From the NCBI RefSeq assembly GCF_042654245.1, contig NZ_JBHSGI010000002.1, forward strand, positions 496,001 through 560,000: a stretch of 64,000 bases of DNA, given 5' to 3'. The stretch's first letter is position 1, and the number at the start of each line of letters is the position of its first letter. This document shows positions 18,584-27,867 of this stretch, piece by piece. Source of the DNA: Seohaeicola_A nanhaiensis. Its GTDB lineage: Bacteria > Pseudomonadota > Alphaproteobacteria > Rhodobacterales > Rhodobacteraceae. The notes under the pieces are model-generated. The model saw only the letters and a list, made by a program, of their open reading frames with translations. It searched no databases and was not told the DNA's origin. The position numbers and the translations under genes were made by a program.

Positions 18584-18607
18584 GGCGGCTTCCATAGGGG
18601 AGCCGCC
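18584..18607. terminator. Hairpin between convergent genes
   Basis: GGCGGCT (18584-18590) and AGCCGCC (18601-18607) pair across a 10-base loop, between the stops of two convergent genes. No T-tract is evident on either side, so bidirectional termination is only likely. Confidence 0.4.
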
Positions 18608-18611
18608 ACGG

Positions 18612-19580
18612 TCACAGCCCCAGCGCCCGGGCCACTTCAGCCTCTTCAAGATGGCCTGGCGCCTTTCCCTCGCGAAGCAGCCGGTCGGCTAGACGGCAGA
18701 ACCAGCTGTTCACCGGAGTCGGGACGCCGTGCCTCGCCCCAAGCATGACGATTTCGCCGTTAAGATAATCGGTCTCGACCGATCCCGTTCCACGCGCCAG
18801 ACTTTGCGACGTCGAACTGCCGGCGCGCCGTGCGCCGGCAACGTCGGTGATCTGCATCAGCCCCTCGCGGCGCGTGTCCGAGGCAGAGACATCGCGCCAG
18901 CCTATTTCGGCGGCCTTCAGAACGGCTTCGCCCTCGGCCTTCAGGAGCGGCGCGATCCGCTTGAACAGCGCGCCGCGCCCGATCGCGGCCTCAAGGACGT
19001 TGTGAAGGTTCAGAAGCAGCTTGCCGTATTTGCTACCCATCACGTCGTCACTCACAAAGGCTGCGAAATTTGCCGTGTTCAGCGCTTCGGCCAGCGCCTG
19101 ATCTGCCTCGTCATGTCCGGCCGGCCAGCGCCCGATATCGAAGATACCCCATCGCGGGGCGCCGAAAACAACGGTTTCACCCGGCACCAAGTAATCGGCT
19201 GGCATCATCACCGTGATGCCATGCACATTGGGGAAACTGCGCGCCGCAAGCTGCTCGTTGGCGACGCCGTTCTGGGCGCAAAACAGCGGCTGATCGGTCA
19301 TCCCAGCAAGGCGCAATTGCGACAGGGCTGATGCGCTGTCCTGCGACTTGACCGTGAGCACGACCAGGTCGTCGGGGCGCAATTGGGCTTCTGAAGGGTC
19401 GGCATAACAGGGGAAATGCGCGAAATGCGAGCCGTCGGGCGTGCGCAGGTGCAGCCCGTTGGCGCGGATGGCTGCGAGCTGTGCGCCACGCGCGATTCCT
19501 GCGACCTCGATCCCGGCCAGCGACAGCCCCGCCGCCAGCGTGCCGCCTACGGCTCCGATCCCCACGATCACGATTCGCAT
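18612..19580 (-). CDS. 2-dehydropantoate 2-reductase family protein
   Basis: The 322-aa protein belongs to the ApbA/PanE ketopantoate reductase family: N-terminal NADP motif GIGAVGGTLAAGL (about residues 7-19), LTVKSQD (about 75-81), CAQNGVANE and the C-terminal helical domain with KYGKLLLNLHN. It may make pantoate for coenzyme A or reduce a related 2-keto acid. The ATG at 19580 shares one base with the metR stop (TGATG), so the two are translationally coupled. Which member of the family it is cannot be settled by eye. Confidence 0.85.
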   Translation of the reverse strand: MRIVIVGIGAVGGTLAAGLSLAGIEVAGIARGAQLAAIRANGLHLRTPDGSHFAHFPCYADPSEAQLRPDDLVVLTVKSQDSASALSQLRLAGMTDQPLFCAQNGVANEQLAARSFPNVHGITVMMPADYLVPGETVVFGAPRWGIFDIGRWPAGHDEADQALAEALNTANFAAFVSDDVMGSKYGKLLLNLHNVLEAAIGRGALFKRIAPLLKAEGEAVLKAAEIGWRDVSASDTRREGLMQITDVAGARRAGSSTSQSLARGTGSVETDYLNGEIVMLGARHGVPTPVNSWFCRLADRLLREGKAPGHLEEAEVARALGL

Positions 19581-20485
19581 CAAGCGGCCTGCAACTTGCG
19601 CGCTTCGGTGCGTGCCAAACCGATCAGTTCCTTCATGAAGGGCTTCTCCCTGTCCTCGCTGCGGATCGCCGCATAGAGGCGCCGCATGATCCCTTTTTCC
19701 GTTAGCGGTCGGGTCACATAGTCCGAGGAATACTTGACCTCCCGCACCACCCAGTCGGGTAGCACCGCGACACCGCGGTTCGAGGCCACCAATAACAGGA
19801 TCACCGCAGTCAGTTCCACCTGGCGGATCGCGGCCGGCTCCACCTTGGCGGGAATCAGCAGCTGACTGAAGACGTCAAGGCGGGTGCGCTCGACCGGATA
19901 GGTGATCAGAGTTTCGCCCCGAAAATCCGCCGCTTCGACAAATGGCTTTGCCGCTAACGGGTGATGTGACGAGGCGACAAAAACGGGTGCATAGTCGAAG
20001 AGTTCGATGAACTCGATACCCGGTAATTCCTCGGGGTCGGAAGAGACGACAAGATCCACCTCTTCCTTCTGCAGCGCCGGCAAGGCGTCAAAGGCAAGGC
20101 CGGGGCGAATGTCGACGTCTACATCGGCCCAGCTCTTCCGGAACCCTTCGAGCACCGGGAACAGCCATTCGAAGCAGGCGTGGCATTCGATTGCGATATG
20201 CATCCGACCTGTCTTTCCGTCGCGCAGGTTTGAAAATTCGGCCAGGGTCGCCTCGACCTGGGGCAGAATCTGTTCGGCCAGACGCAGCAGACGGTATCCT
20301 GCGGGCGAAAGAGTCATGGGTTTGGACCGTCGGACGAAAAGTTCGACCCCCGCCTGTTCCTCCAGGCCCTTGATCTGATGGGAAAGCGCGCTTTGGGTGA
20401 TGTTCAACTGATCGGCGGCCCGCGCCAGCCCACCGGCCTCGTGAATGGCCTTTATGGTGCGCAGATGGCGGAATTCGAGGTGCAT
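19580..20485 (-). CDS. metR: LysR-family regulator MetR
   Basis: This 301-aa LysR protein begins MHLEFRHLRTIKAIHEAGG with a helix-turn-helix (ITQSALSHQIKGLEEQAGV, about 30-48) and the effector domain (about 90-295). The N-terminus is typical of MetR, the homocysteine-responsive activator of methionine genes, and the gene is divergent from metF. The start at 20485 is set by AGGAGAGCTGCAGG just upstream, against a longer frame from 20560 that would run through the divergent promoter. It is coupled to the downstream panE-like gene. Confidence 0.9.
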   Translation of the reverse strand: MHLEFRHLRTIKAIHEAGGLARAADQLNITQSALSHQIKGLEEQAGVELFVRRSKPMTLSPAGYRLLRLAEQILPQVEATLAEFSNLRDGKTGRMHIAIECHACFEWLFPVLEGFRKSWADVDVDIRPGLAFDALPALQKEEVDLVVSSDPEELPGIEFIELFDYAPVFVASSHHPLAAKPFVEAADFRGETLITYPVERTRLDVFSQLLIPAKVEPAAIRQVELTAVILLLVASNRGVAVLPDWVVREVKYSSDYVTRPLTEKGIMRRLYAAIRSEDREKPFMKELIGLARTEARKLQAA

Positions 20486-20580
20486 CCTGCAGCTCTCCTC
20501 ATGTTGTTCTTGAGTATTATGAAATTGTCTCACACGAAAGCACGTGCAACAAGGGATCAAATCTCAAGGATCTGTTCACG

Positions 20581-21447
20581 ATGACCACGCCCGCCGTTTC
20601 CTTCGAATTCTTCCCGCCCCAGACGCTCGAAGCGTCGTTCCGCCTCTGGGATACCGTGCAGACACTTGCTCCCCTCGATCCCCGTTTCGTTTCAGTGACC
20701 TACGGCGCCGGTGGCACGACACGGGACCTGACACGCGACGCTGTGGCGACGCTGCACAAATCCTCGGGTTTGAATGTGGCGGCCCATCTGACCTGTGTAA
20801 ACGCTTCGCGCGAGGAGACCCTGGCGATTGCGAAAGGCTTCGCCGAGGCCGGGGTGAAGGAAATCGTGGCACTCCGCGGCGACCCGCCGAAGGGTTCGGG
20901 CGGCTTTGTCGCGCATCCCGACGGTTTCGCCAATTCCGTCGAGTTGATCCGCGCGCTGGCGGCCAGTGGTGATTTTACCATTCGTGTCGGTGCCTATCCG
21001 GATCCGCATCCCGAAGCAGCGAATGCCCAGTCCGATATCGACTGGCTGAAGGCGAAGCTGGACGCCGGCGCAACCGAGGCGCTGACCCAGTTCTTCTTCG
21101 AGGCCGAAACCTTCCTCCGGTTTCGCGATGCCTGCGCCAAGGCCGGGATCGACAAGGCGATCACTCCAGGCATCCTGCCGATCGAGAACTGGAAAGGCGC
21201 GTCTAACTTTGCCCGCCGCTGCGGCACAAAGATCCCGGCCTGGGTGGAAGAGGCTTTCGAGAAGGCGATACGCGACGACCGGCACGACCTGCTGGCCACG
21301 TCGCTATGCACGGAACTCTGCTCGGACCTGTTGGAGGAAGGAGTGGAGTCGCTGCACTTCTATACCCTGAACCGCCCCGAGATGACCCGGGACGTCTGTC
21401 ACGCGCTGGGGATCGTTCCGCGTGCGCGGCTGGAGAAAGTGGCCTGA
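20581..21447 (+). CDS. metF: Methylenetetrahydrofolate reductase
   Basis: The 288-aa flavoenzyme reduces 5,10-methylene-THF to 5-methyl-THF for methionine synthesis. Characteristic motifs are EFFPPQ (about residues 9-14), SVTYGAGGTTRDLT (about 38-51), HLTCVNASREE and ALRGDPPKG. The 95 bases between it and metR contain the inverted pair TGAG-N14-CTCA (20511-20532), but I do not see the classical TGAA-N5-TTCA MetR site. A clear terminator follows the gene. Confidence 0.96.
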   Translation: MTTPAVSFEFFPPQTLEASFRLWDTVQTLAPLDPRFVSVTYGAGGTTRDLTRDAVATLHKSSGLNVAAHLTCVNASREETLAIAKGFAEAGVKEIVALRGDPPKGSGGFVAHPDGFANSVELIRALAASGDFTIRVGAYPDPHPEAANAQSDIDWLKAKLDAGATEALTQFFFEAETFLRFRDACAKAGIDKAITPGILPIENWKGASNFARRCGTKIPAWVEEAFEKAIRDDRHDLLATSLCTELCSDLLEEGVESLHFYTLNRPEMTRDVCHALGIVPRARLEKVA

Positions 21448-21483
21448 CCGGTTTGCTGCACCCAAAACACTGGCCCGCCCTGC

Positions 21484-21514
21484 AACGCCGCGCTGTGCGC
21501 GGCGTTGTTTTCAT
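21484..21514 (+). terminator. Rho-independent terminator after metF
   Basis: AACGCCGCGC (21484-21493) and GCGCGGCGTT (21497-21506) form a perfect 10-bp stem with a TGT loop, followed by GTTTTCATTT. Confidence 0.85.
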
Positions 21515-21646
21515 TTAGGCAGGCATCACGCAACGCACTGGATTGGCAGCGGGATCGCCTTTACCTTCCGCCCAATCAGTTTACGTCGTGCCGTCACGCC
21601 CTCTGGGCCTCCATATCTCAGCCATACAGCCAGGAGATCCCTCTGA

Positions 21647-22894
21647 ATGTCCGACGAACCCTTCTTTGGGCTCAGTTCCTACCATTTTCTCCTGGCCGCG
21701 ATTGGCATGATCATCATCCTCGCGCGATGGTTGCCGCGCCTGGTATCGAACAGGGAGCCAGCGGCGGCGCCGTTGATGCTGATCTTCGGGGCTGCACTGG
21801 GACTTCTGGCTCCCGATATCCAACTTCTGCCGGACCCGCGAGAGCATCCGCACCCTTGGGAACTGGTCAGCGAGATTGCCGTCATCGTGGCGCTGTTCGG
21901 CTCGGGGATGCGAATCGACGATCTCCAGAACTGGAAGACCTGGCGCCCCACCTTTCGGATGCTGGTCATCGCGATGCCGCTGACCATCGGATCTCTGGCT
22001 TTGCTCGGTTCCGGCATCGCTGGCATGACCATCGCCGGCGCGATCCTGCTCGGGGCGGTTCTGGCCCCAACCGATCCGGTCCTGGCCGCTGACGTGCAGG
22101 TTGGCCCCCCTCAGGAAGGCAAGGAGCATCCTGTGCGCTTCACCCTCACCACCGAGGCCGCGCTGAATGACGGACTGGCCTTCCCCTTCGTCTATCTCGG
22201 CCTGATTGTCGCGGCACAGGGATTTGCACCGAGCCATTGGTTCGTGGATTGGCTGGCGCTGGACGTCATCTATCGCATTGTTGTCGGAACCGTCATGGGG
22301 TGGCTTGGCGGCAAGGCTCTGGGATATGTCCTGTTCCGCATCCCAAAGGACGCTGCGCTGGCCGAAACCGGTTCCGGTGTCATCGCCATTGCCGGCGTAT
22401 TCCTTTGTTATGGGTCAACAGAGCTGGCGGAAGGATACGGTTTCATCGCAGTGGCGATGCTGGGATTGACCCTTCGCCGGGTCGAACACGAGCACAAGTT
22501 TCACCGCCGGCTGCATGATTTCTCGGAATCGGTCGAGCACGCGGCGACTGCGGGTCTGCTTGTGGCGCTTGGGTCTGTGATGCCCCTTCTGTTTCAGGAT
22601 TTGGCCTGGTCGCATGTCCTCATGGCGGTGATGCTCCTTCTGGTGATCCGGCCGCTATCGGGGTGGATCGCGCTGGCCGGCCTCGGAATGAATCGGGCAG
22701 ACCGCGCGATCATCGCGGTTTACGGCGTCCGGGGCATCGGATCGATCTATTACCTCTGCTACGCGGGATCGCACATGGAGTTCATGGATGAGCCGTCTCT
22801 GTGGTCTCTGGTCGCCCTTGTGATTCTGATCTCGACCATCCTTCACGGCTTCAGCGTCGGCTGGGCAATGATGCAGTCGTCTTCAGAATCCTGA
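21647..22894 (+). CDS. Cation:proton antiporter, CPA1 (NhaP-like) family
   Basis: The 415-aa inner-membrane protein has about 11-12 hydrophobic segments and the Na+/H+ exchanger signatures VLAPTDPVLAADVQVGPP (about 139-156) and TTEAALNDGLAFPF (about 168-181), which carry the ion-binding Thr-Asp and Asn-Asp pairs. It probably exchanges Na+ or K+ for protons, which suits a marine organism. CAGGAGATC upstream supports the ATG. It ends two bases before the convergent yifB gene. Confidence 0.9.
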   Translation: MSDEPFFGLSSYHFLLAAIGMIIILARWLPRLVSNREPAAAPLMLIFGAALGLLAPDIQLLPDPREHPHPWELVSEIAVIVALFGSGMRIDDLQNWKTWRPTFRMLVIAMPLTIGSLALLGSGIAGMTIAGAILLGAVLAPTDPVLAADVQVGPPQEGKEHPVRFTLTTEAALNDGLAFPFVYLGLIVAAQGFAPSHWFVDWLALDVIYRIVVGTVMGWLGGKALGYVLFRIPKDAALAETGSGVIAIAGVFLCYGSTELAEGYGFIAVAMLGLTLRRVEHEHKFHRRLHDFSESVEHAATAGLLVALGSVMPLLFQDLAWSHVLMAVMLLLVIRPLSGWIALAGLGMNRADRAIIAVYGVRGIGSIYYLCYAGSHMEFMDEPSLWSLVALVILISTILHGFSVGWAMMQSSSES

Positions 22895-22896
22895 CC

Positions 22897-24408
22897 TTAC
22901 AGGGCCATTTGCGCGAGGCGGAAGCTGAGAGCCTCGGCGACATGGGGCCGACGCACCCTCTCCTCGCCTGCAAGGTCGGCGATGGTGCGCGCGACGCGCA
23001 GCACCCGGTGATACCCGCGCGCCGAGAGACCGAAGCGTTCGGCCACCTTGGTTAGCAGCGCGCGGCCTTCGGTGTCCGGCGCGGCGATTGCCTCCAGCAG
23101 TTCGCCCTCTGCATCAGCATTCTGGAATGTTCCGGGATGATCAGCATAGCGACGCGCCTGCACCGCGCGGGCGGCGGCGACGCGACTGGCAACCATGGCC
23201 GATGTGTCGCCAGTGGCGGGAAGGTCAAGGTCCGTGAAGGCCACTGGCGGCACGTCGAGCCGAAGGTCGAAACGGTCCATCAGCGGCCCGGAAATGCGGC
23301 CAAGGTAATCTTCGCCACAGGCCGGTACCCGCGCACAGGCCCGCGCCGGATCGGAGAGGTAGCCGCATTTGCACGGATTCGCGGCCGCCACGAGCATGAA
23401 GCGACAGGGATACTTCACATGGGCGTTGGCTCGAGCGACCACCACCTCCCCTGTCTCTATGGGTTGACGCAGCGTTTCGAGGACGGTGCGCGGGAATTCG
23501 GGGAATTCATCCATGAACAGTACCCCGTTGTGTGCCAGGCTGATTTCGCCCGGACGCGCGCCGCGCCCGCCGCCGACTATGGCGGCCATAGAGGCAGTGT
23601 GGTGCGGCTCCCGGAACGGGCGGGTTCGATTGATGCCCCCTTCGTCCAGCAGCCCGCAGAGGGATTGGATCATCGATGTTTCCAGCGCTTCCGCCGCCGT
23701 CAGAGGCGGCAGGATGCCCGGAATGCGCGCGGCCAGCATGGATTTCCCCGAGCCGGGGGTGCCCACCATCATCAGGTGGTGTCGTCCGGCGGCCGCGATT
23801 TCCAGCCCCCGCTTGGCGCGTTCCTGCCCTTTCACGTCGCGCAGATCGGGGCCGGAATACGTGGCGACCACCTCTCCCGGCTCGGCCGGAGGCACCACAG
23901 CCTGGCCCGTAAAATGGCGCACGACATCGCCCAGCGAGTCGACCGCAATCACCTGGGTGGCGCCGACCCAAGCGGCCTCTGCCCCCGAGGCGCGGGGGCA
24001 GAGCAGAATGCGGTCCTCCTCGGCCGCGCAAAGCGCCGCGGGCAGCGCTCCCAGCACCGGGACCAGCGAGGCGTCTAGAGAGAGTTCGCCCAGCGCCACA
24101 GTGGCCTCGGCCGCGTCGGGCGGCACGATGTCCAGCGCCGCAAGCAGGGCAAGGGCAATAGGCAGATCGAAATGACTGCCTTCCTTGGGCAGATCGGCCG
24201 GAGAGAGATTCACCGTGATGCGCTTGGAGGGCAGCGCGACGGCCAGCGCGTTCAGGGCACTGCGCACCCTGTCGCGCGCCTCGGATACGGCCTTGTCGGG
24301 AAGGCCGACGACAGTGAAGGCGGGCAAACCCGGAGCGACTGCACATTGCACTTCGACCAGCCGCGCCTGCACGCCCTGGAAGGCGACCGTATAGGCACGC
24401 GCGACCAT
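22897..24408 (-). CDS. comM: YifB/ComM-family Mg-chelatase-like AAA ATPase
   Basis: The 503-aa protein has an N-terminal S5/Lon-like fold (about 1-165), a AAA domain with Walker A GTPGSGKSMLA (about 217-227) and Walker B NGVLFMDEFPEF, and a C-terminal Mg-chelatase domain with FGLSARGYHRVLRVARTIAD. In other bacteria ComM acts as a branch-migration helicase during natural transformation; many genomes keep it without known competence. The 111 bases upstream contain two GTTAAC palindromes (24427-24432 and 24468-24473) in its probable promoter. Confidence 0.93.
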   Translation of the reverse strand: MVARAYTVAFQGVQARLVEVQCAVAPGLPAFTVVGLPDKAVSEARDRVRSALNALAVALPSKRITVNLSPADLPKEGSHFDLPIALALLAALDIVPPDAAEATVALGELSLDASLVPVLGALPAALCAAEEDRILLCPRASGAEAAWVGATQVIAVDSLGDVVRHFTGQAVVPPAEPGEVVATYSGPDLRDVKGQERAKRGLEIAAAGRHHLMMVGTPGSGKSMLAARIPGILPPLTAAEALETSMIQSLCGLLDEGGINRTRPFREPHHTASMAAIVGGGRGARPGEISLAHNGVLFMDEFPEFPRTVLETLRQPIETGEVVVARANAHVKYPCRFMLVAAANPCKCGYLSDPARACARVPACGEDYLGRISGPLMDRFDLRLDVPPVAFTDLDLPATGDTSAMVASRVAAARAVQARRYADHPGTFQNADAEGELLEAIAAPDTEGRALLTKVAERFGLSARGYHRVLRVARTIADLAGEERVRRPHVAEALSFRLAQMAL

Positions 24409-24519
24409 TCCTGCTCCACGAATGTGGTTAACGCGTCCATCAGTAGCGGGCCAAGTGTTTAGGAAGTGTTAACGGCACACCGCAACAGCGAAGGTGCGGC
24501 CTCTTCGCGCAGCCGGTTC

Positions 24520-25224
24520 TCAGCCGTTCGGCGTCTCCCCGATACGCGCCAGAAGTTGGGCGAGGGCTGTCTCGTCTTCGGACGTGTAGAACGCGCTTCG
24601 ACTTTGCCACAGGGTTGCCTGACTCTGCAGGATCAAGCCGTCGGTGAGGATCTTGAGATGGTTGGCGCGCAGCGTTTCGCCCGAGGACGTAATGTCCGCG
24701 ATGGCTTCTGCGGTCTCATTCTTCACCGTGCCCTCTGTGGCGCCCTGGCTGTCGACCAGCGCGTAATCCGCCACCCCTGCCCGCTGCAGGAATTCGCGGG
24801 TCAGCCGGTGATATTTGGTCGCGATACGCAGGCGATAGCCGTGCCGGGCGCGGAAGGCCGCGGCAGCCGCATCAAGATCGTCGAGCGTATCGACATCGAC
24901 CCACAGACGCGGCACGGCCAGCACCAGGTCGGCATGGCCAAAACCCAGAGGCGCAAGCTCGACCAGCTGCGACCGCCAGAGCGCAAGTTTCTCGTGGATC
25001 AGGTCGGTGCCGGTGACACCAAGGTGAATGCGTCCGGCTGCCAGCTCGCGCGGTACTTCGCCGGCCGAGAGAAGCACCAGGGCGATACCGTCAACCCCCG
25101 TTACCGCGCCGGCGTATTCCCGGTCGGATCCGGTGCGCGACAGAGCGATCCCGTGGTCGGCGAACCAGTCGAAGGTCTTTTCCATCAAACGGCCCTTAGA
25201 GGGCACGCCCAGCTTGAGGGTCAT
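24520..25224 (-). CDS. hisG: ATP phosphoribosyltransferase, short form
   Basis: The 234-aa protein is the short HisG catalytic subunit (KLGVPSKGRLMEKT at the N-terminus, DLDAAAAAFRARHGYRLRIATKYHRL in two blocks centrally) and lacks the C-terminal regulatory domain of long HisG. It catalyses the first step of histidine synthesis and needs HisZ, whose gene overlaps it by four bases (ATGA at 25221-25224). It is the last gene of hisS-hisZ-hisG. Confidence 0.95.
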   Translation of the reverse strand: MTLKLGVPSKGRLMEKTFDWFADHGIALSRTGSDREYAGAVTGVDGIALVLLSAGEVPRELAAGRIHLGVTGTDLIHEKLALWRSQLVELAPLGFGHADLVLAVPRLWVDVDTLDDLDAAAAAFRARHGYRLRIATKYHRLTREFLQRAGVADYALVDSQGATEGTVKNETAEAIADITSSGETLRANHLKILTDGLILQSQATLWQSRSAFYTSEDETALAQLLARIGETPNG

Positions 25225-26306
25225 GTGCGCGCCTCCAGCTGCAGCATCAGGCCAGGGCGCAGAACGCCCCCAACCGCCGGGATTTCCGAGCCATTGCCCA
25301 ACCTGCGTGTCAGGGCGTCATAACGTCCACCGGTCGCGACCGCAGGGAGATCGTCGCGGCCCGGCGCGTAGAAGCCGAACACAAAGCCGTCGTAATATTC
25401 CATCGAGGTTCGCCCATAACTCGCCTCGAACTCCAGTGTCGCCGTGTCGATGCCGCGAACGTCGAGGGCGGCAAGGCGCGCGCGTGTGCGGTCCAGCGCG
25501 GGACGGATCGAAGGAAGGTCGCCAGACAGTGTCTCTATCTGGTCAAGCGCCTCCGGCGCCGGCCCACGAACCCTGGCAAGCGTCTCGAGCGCGGCCAGTT
25601 GCGCTCCGCCCAGCGGCGGGGACACCGCATCCTCTCGCAGGGCAGCAATGCGGAGTTCGATTTCGTCACGGGTTCGCACGCCGATTTCCGGGCCGACGTC
25701 AGCAAAAGGATTGGCAGCAGACAACAGGGCGGACCGCGTCGGCGGTATTGGGGTGCGACCGGCGAAACGATCCAGCAGCGCGCGAAAGCGTCTCGGCCGC
25801 CAGATGTGGCGCATCAGGGCAGCCTTGCGCGCGTCGGTGGTGTCAAGACCGGCAACAGCAGCCATCAGGATCCCAATGTCGCCGGTTGCAGCGCGCAGGT
25901 TCAGGCCCCTGAGCACCTCTTCAAACAGCGCGAAGACCTCGGCATCGGCTGCGGCGGTGTCGGTACGGTCGAAAACCTCGTAGCCGACCTGAATGTACTC
26001 GTTGGCACGATCGGCGTCGGTTTCCTGCCGGCGGAAAACCTCGCCGGCATAGGTATAGCGCGCTGGTTCTGCCCCCTGTGCCATATGCATCTGAACGACG
26101 GGCACAGTGAAGTCCGGGCGCAGCATCTGTTCGCCGCGCAGCGCGTCAGATGTGACATAGGCGCGGGCGCGGATATCCTCGCCATACAGGTCGAGCAGCA
26201 GTTCAGCGGGCTGCAGGATCGGCGTCTCGACCGTCAGCGCGCCTTCTCGCTCGAAGCGCTCGCGCAGGGCCGCCGCGCGCGCCAGGACCTCGGCGCGCGC
26301 TGTCAT
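25221..26306 (-). CDS. hisZ: ATP phosphoribosyltransferase regulatory subunit HisZ
   Basis: The 361-aa protein is a class II aminoacyl-tRNA-synthetase-like protein (LRPDFTVPVVQMHM, RYTYAGEVFRRQ) but is too short for a synthetase and lies between hisS and short hisG, which identifies HisZ. It forms the regulatory partner of HisG. It overlaps hisS and hisG by four bases each. A family feature is the loss of the anticodon-binding domain, as seen here. Confidence 0.94.
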   Translation of the reverse strand: MTARAEVLARAAALRERFEREGALTVETPILQPAELLLDLYGEDIRARAYVTSDALRGEQMLRPDFTVPVVQMHMAQGAEPARYTYAGEVFRRQETDADRANEYIQVGYEVFDRTDTAAADAEVFALFEEVLRGLNLRAATGDIGILMAAVAGLDTTDARKAALMRHIWRPRRFRALLDRFAGRTPIPPTRSALLSAANPFADVGPEIGVRTRDEIELRIAALREDAVSPPLGGAQLAALETLARVRGPAPEALDQIETLSGDLPSIRPALDRTRARLAALDVRGIDTATLEFEASYGRTSMEYYDGFVFGFYAPGRDDLPAVATGGRYDALTRRLGNGSEIPAVGGVLRPGLMLQLEART

Positions 26307-27793
26307 CCGTCCTGCCCGTCCAGAATTGCGCGGACCTTTTCAACCAGCTCCGAGCGCTGAACCTCGTATTGGCTCGGACGGTCCTTCCATTCTTCCAGCG
26401 TGGCGTTCTCGGCGATCTTCGCGCCGAGGATCAGGTCCTTGATCTGCACCTTGCCGGCATCAAATTCATCACCCCCGGCAATAACTGCGACCGGGCTGTT
26501 GCGACGGTCCGCGTATTTGAGCTGGTTGCCGAAGTTCTTCGGGTTGCCGAGATAGACCTCGGCACGAATACCGGCGTTGCGCAGTTCGGCGACCATCGCC
26601 TGGTAGTCGGCCATGCGGTCGCGGTCCATCACGGTCACGACGACTGGCCCATGTTCGACCGTCGACATTCGCCCCTTGGCATGCAGTGCCGCCAACAACC
26701 GATCGACCCCGATCGAAATGCCCGTGGCCGGAACTTCCTGCCCGGTGAAGCGCTTGACCAGATCGTCATACCGCCCGCCCCCGGCAACTGATCCGAACTG
26801 GCGCTTGCGGCCCTTTTCGTCGAGGATCTCAAAGGTCAGCTCGGCCTCGAAGACCGGGCCGGTGTAATAGCCGAGGCCCCGGACGACCGAGGGATCGATG
26901 ACGATGCGATCGGGGCCGTAGCCTTGCGCCGCGAGGAGGGTGGAGATTTGATCGAGTTCATCCACCCCGGCCGCCCCGATCTCGCTGCCGCCGACGGCCC
27001 TGCGCAAGTTGGCGAGCGTGAACCCATTGTCGAACCCCTTGGAGGTCAGAAAAGCGACCACCGGATCCGACTGTAATGCGCTCAGTCCCACACCGTCGAT
27101 GTAGGCTCCGGAGTCGTCGAGCCGGCCCTTGCCGAGCAGCTCGCGCACGCCGGCCTCACCAACCTTGTCGAACTTGTCGATGGTGCGCAGAACGGCCGCG
27201 CGCTGGTGTTCGTCGGAAAGGCCCATGCTCTCCAACACCCCGTTCAACACCTTCCGGTTGTTCACCCGGATCAGATAGTCGCCGCGCGCGATCCCCACCG
27301 CTTCCAGAGTATCCGCCAGCATAGCGCAGATCTCGGCGTCCGCTGCCATCGAGGCGGTGCCGACTGTATCTGCGTCGCACTGATAGAACTGCCGGAACCG
27401 CCCCGGACCCGGCTTTTCGTTCCGCCAGACCGGCCCCATCGTATAGCGGCGGTAGGGCGTCGGAAGGTCGTTCCTGTGCTGGGCATAGACGCGCGCCAGC
27501 GGCGCCGTCATGTCATATCGCAGCGCCAGCCAGTCGCCCTTCTTGTCGCCTTCCTCGGCCTCCTGCCAGGCGAAGACGCCCTCGTTGGGGCGGTCCACGT
27601 CGGGAAGGAATTTGCCCAGCGCTTCGACCGTCTCGACCGCTGAGGATTCCAAAGCGTCAAAGCCGTAGCGATGATAGACCGACGCGATGGTGCGCAGCAT
27701 CTCGGCGCGATGCGTCACTTCGGCGCCAAAGTAGTCGCGGAAGCCTTTCGGCGTCTCCGCCTTGGGGCGGGGCTGCTTCTTTTCCTTGGCCAT
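26303..27793 (-). CDS. hisS: Histidyl-tRNA synthetase
   Basis: The 496-aa class II synthetase has motif 1-2 regions (GFRDYFGAEV, RYTMGPVWRNEKPGPGRFRQF), the histidyl-specific segment VRGLGYYTGPVFEAEL, motif 3 ATGISIGVDRLL and a C-terminal anticodon-binding domain. It charges tRNA-His. ATG 27793 (MAKEKKQPR) is chosen because AAGGA lies seven bases upstream; longer starts at 27811-27814 have no such site. It heads the hisS-hisZ-hisG unit. Confidence 0.95.
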   Translation of the reverse strand: MAKEKKQPRPKAETPKGFRDYFGAEVTHRAEMLRTIASVYHRYGFDALESSAVETVEALGKFLPDVDRPNEGVFAWQEAEEGDKKGDWLALRYDMTAPLARVYAQHRNDLPTPYRRYTMGPVWRNEKPGPGRFRQFYQCDADTVGTASMAADAEICAMLADTLEAVGIARGDYLIRVNNRKVLNGVLESMGLSDEHQRAAVLRTIDKFDKVGEAGVRELLGKGRLDDSGAYIDGVGLSALQSDPVVAFLTSKGFDNGFTLANLRRAVGGSEIGAAGVDELDQISTLLAAQGYGPDRIVIDPSVVRGLGYYTGPVFEAELTFEILDEKGRKRQFGSVAGGGRYDDLVKRFTGQEVPATGISIGVDRLLAALHAKGRMSTVEHGPVVVTVMDRDRMADYQAMVAELRNAGIRAEVYLGNPKNFGNQLKYADRRNSPVAVIAGGDEFDAGKVQIKDLILGAKIAENATLEEWKDRPSQYEVQRSELVEKVRAILDGQDG

Positions 27794-27867
27794 GACGGGG
27801 TCCTTGCGCATCAATTCGCCGCGCGTCTCTAGCCCATGGCCCGGCGCGGGGCAAGCGACAGGCGGTC

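Noticed and set aside
20486..20580. Classical MetR site TGAA-N5-TTCA between metR and metF
   Set aside because: I searched by eye and found only TGAG-N14-CTCA; no sequence fits the consensus, so no MetR site is called.
24409..24519. Two GTTAAC palindromes as CtrA binding sites
   Set aside because: CtrA needs TTAA-N7-TTAA(C); the two half-sites are 41 bases apart and do not fit.
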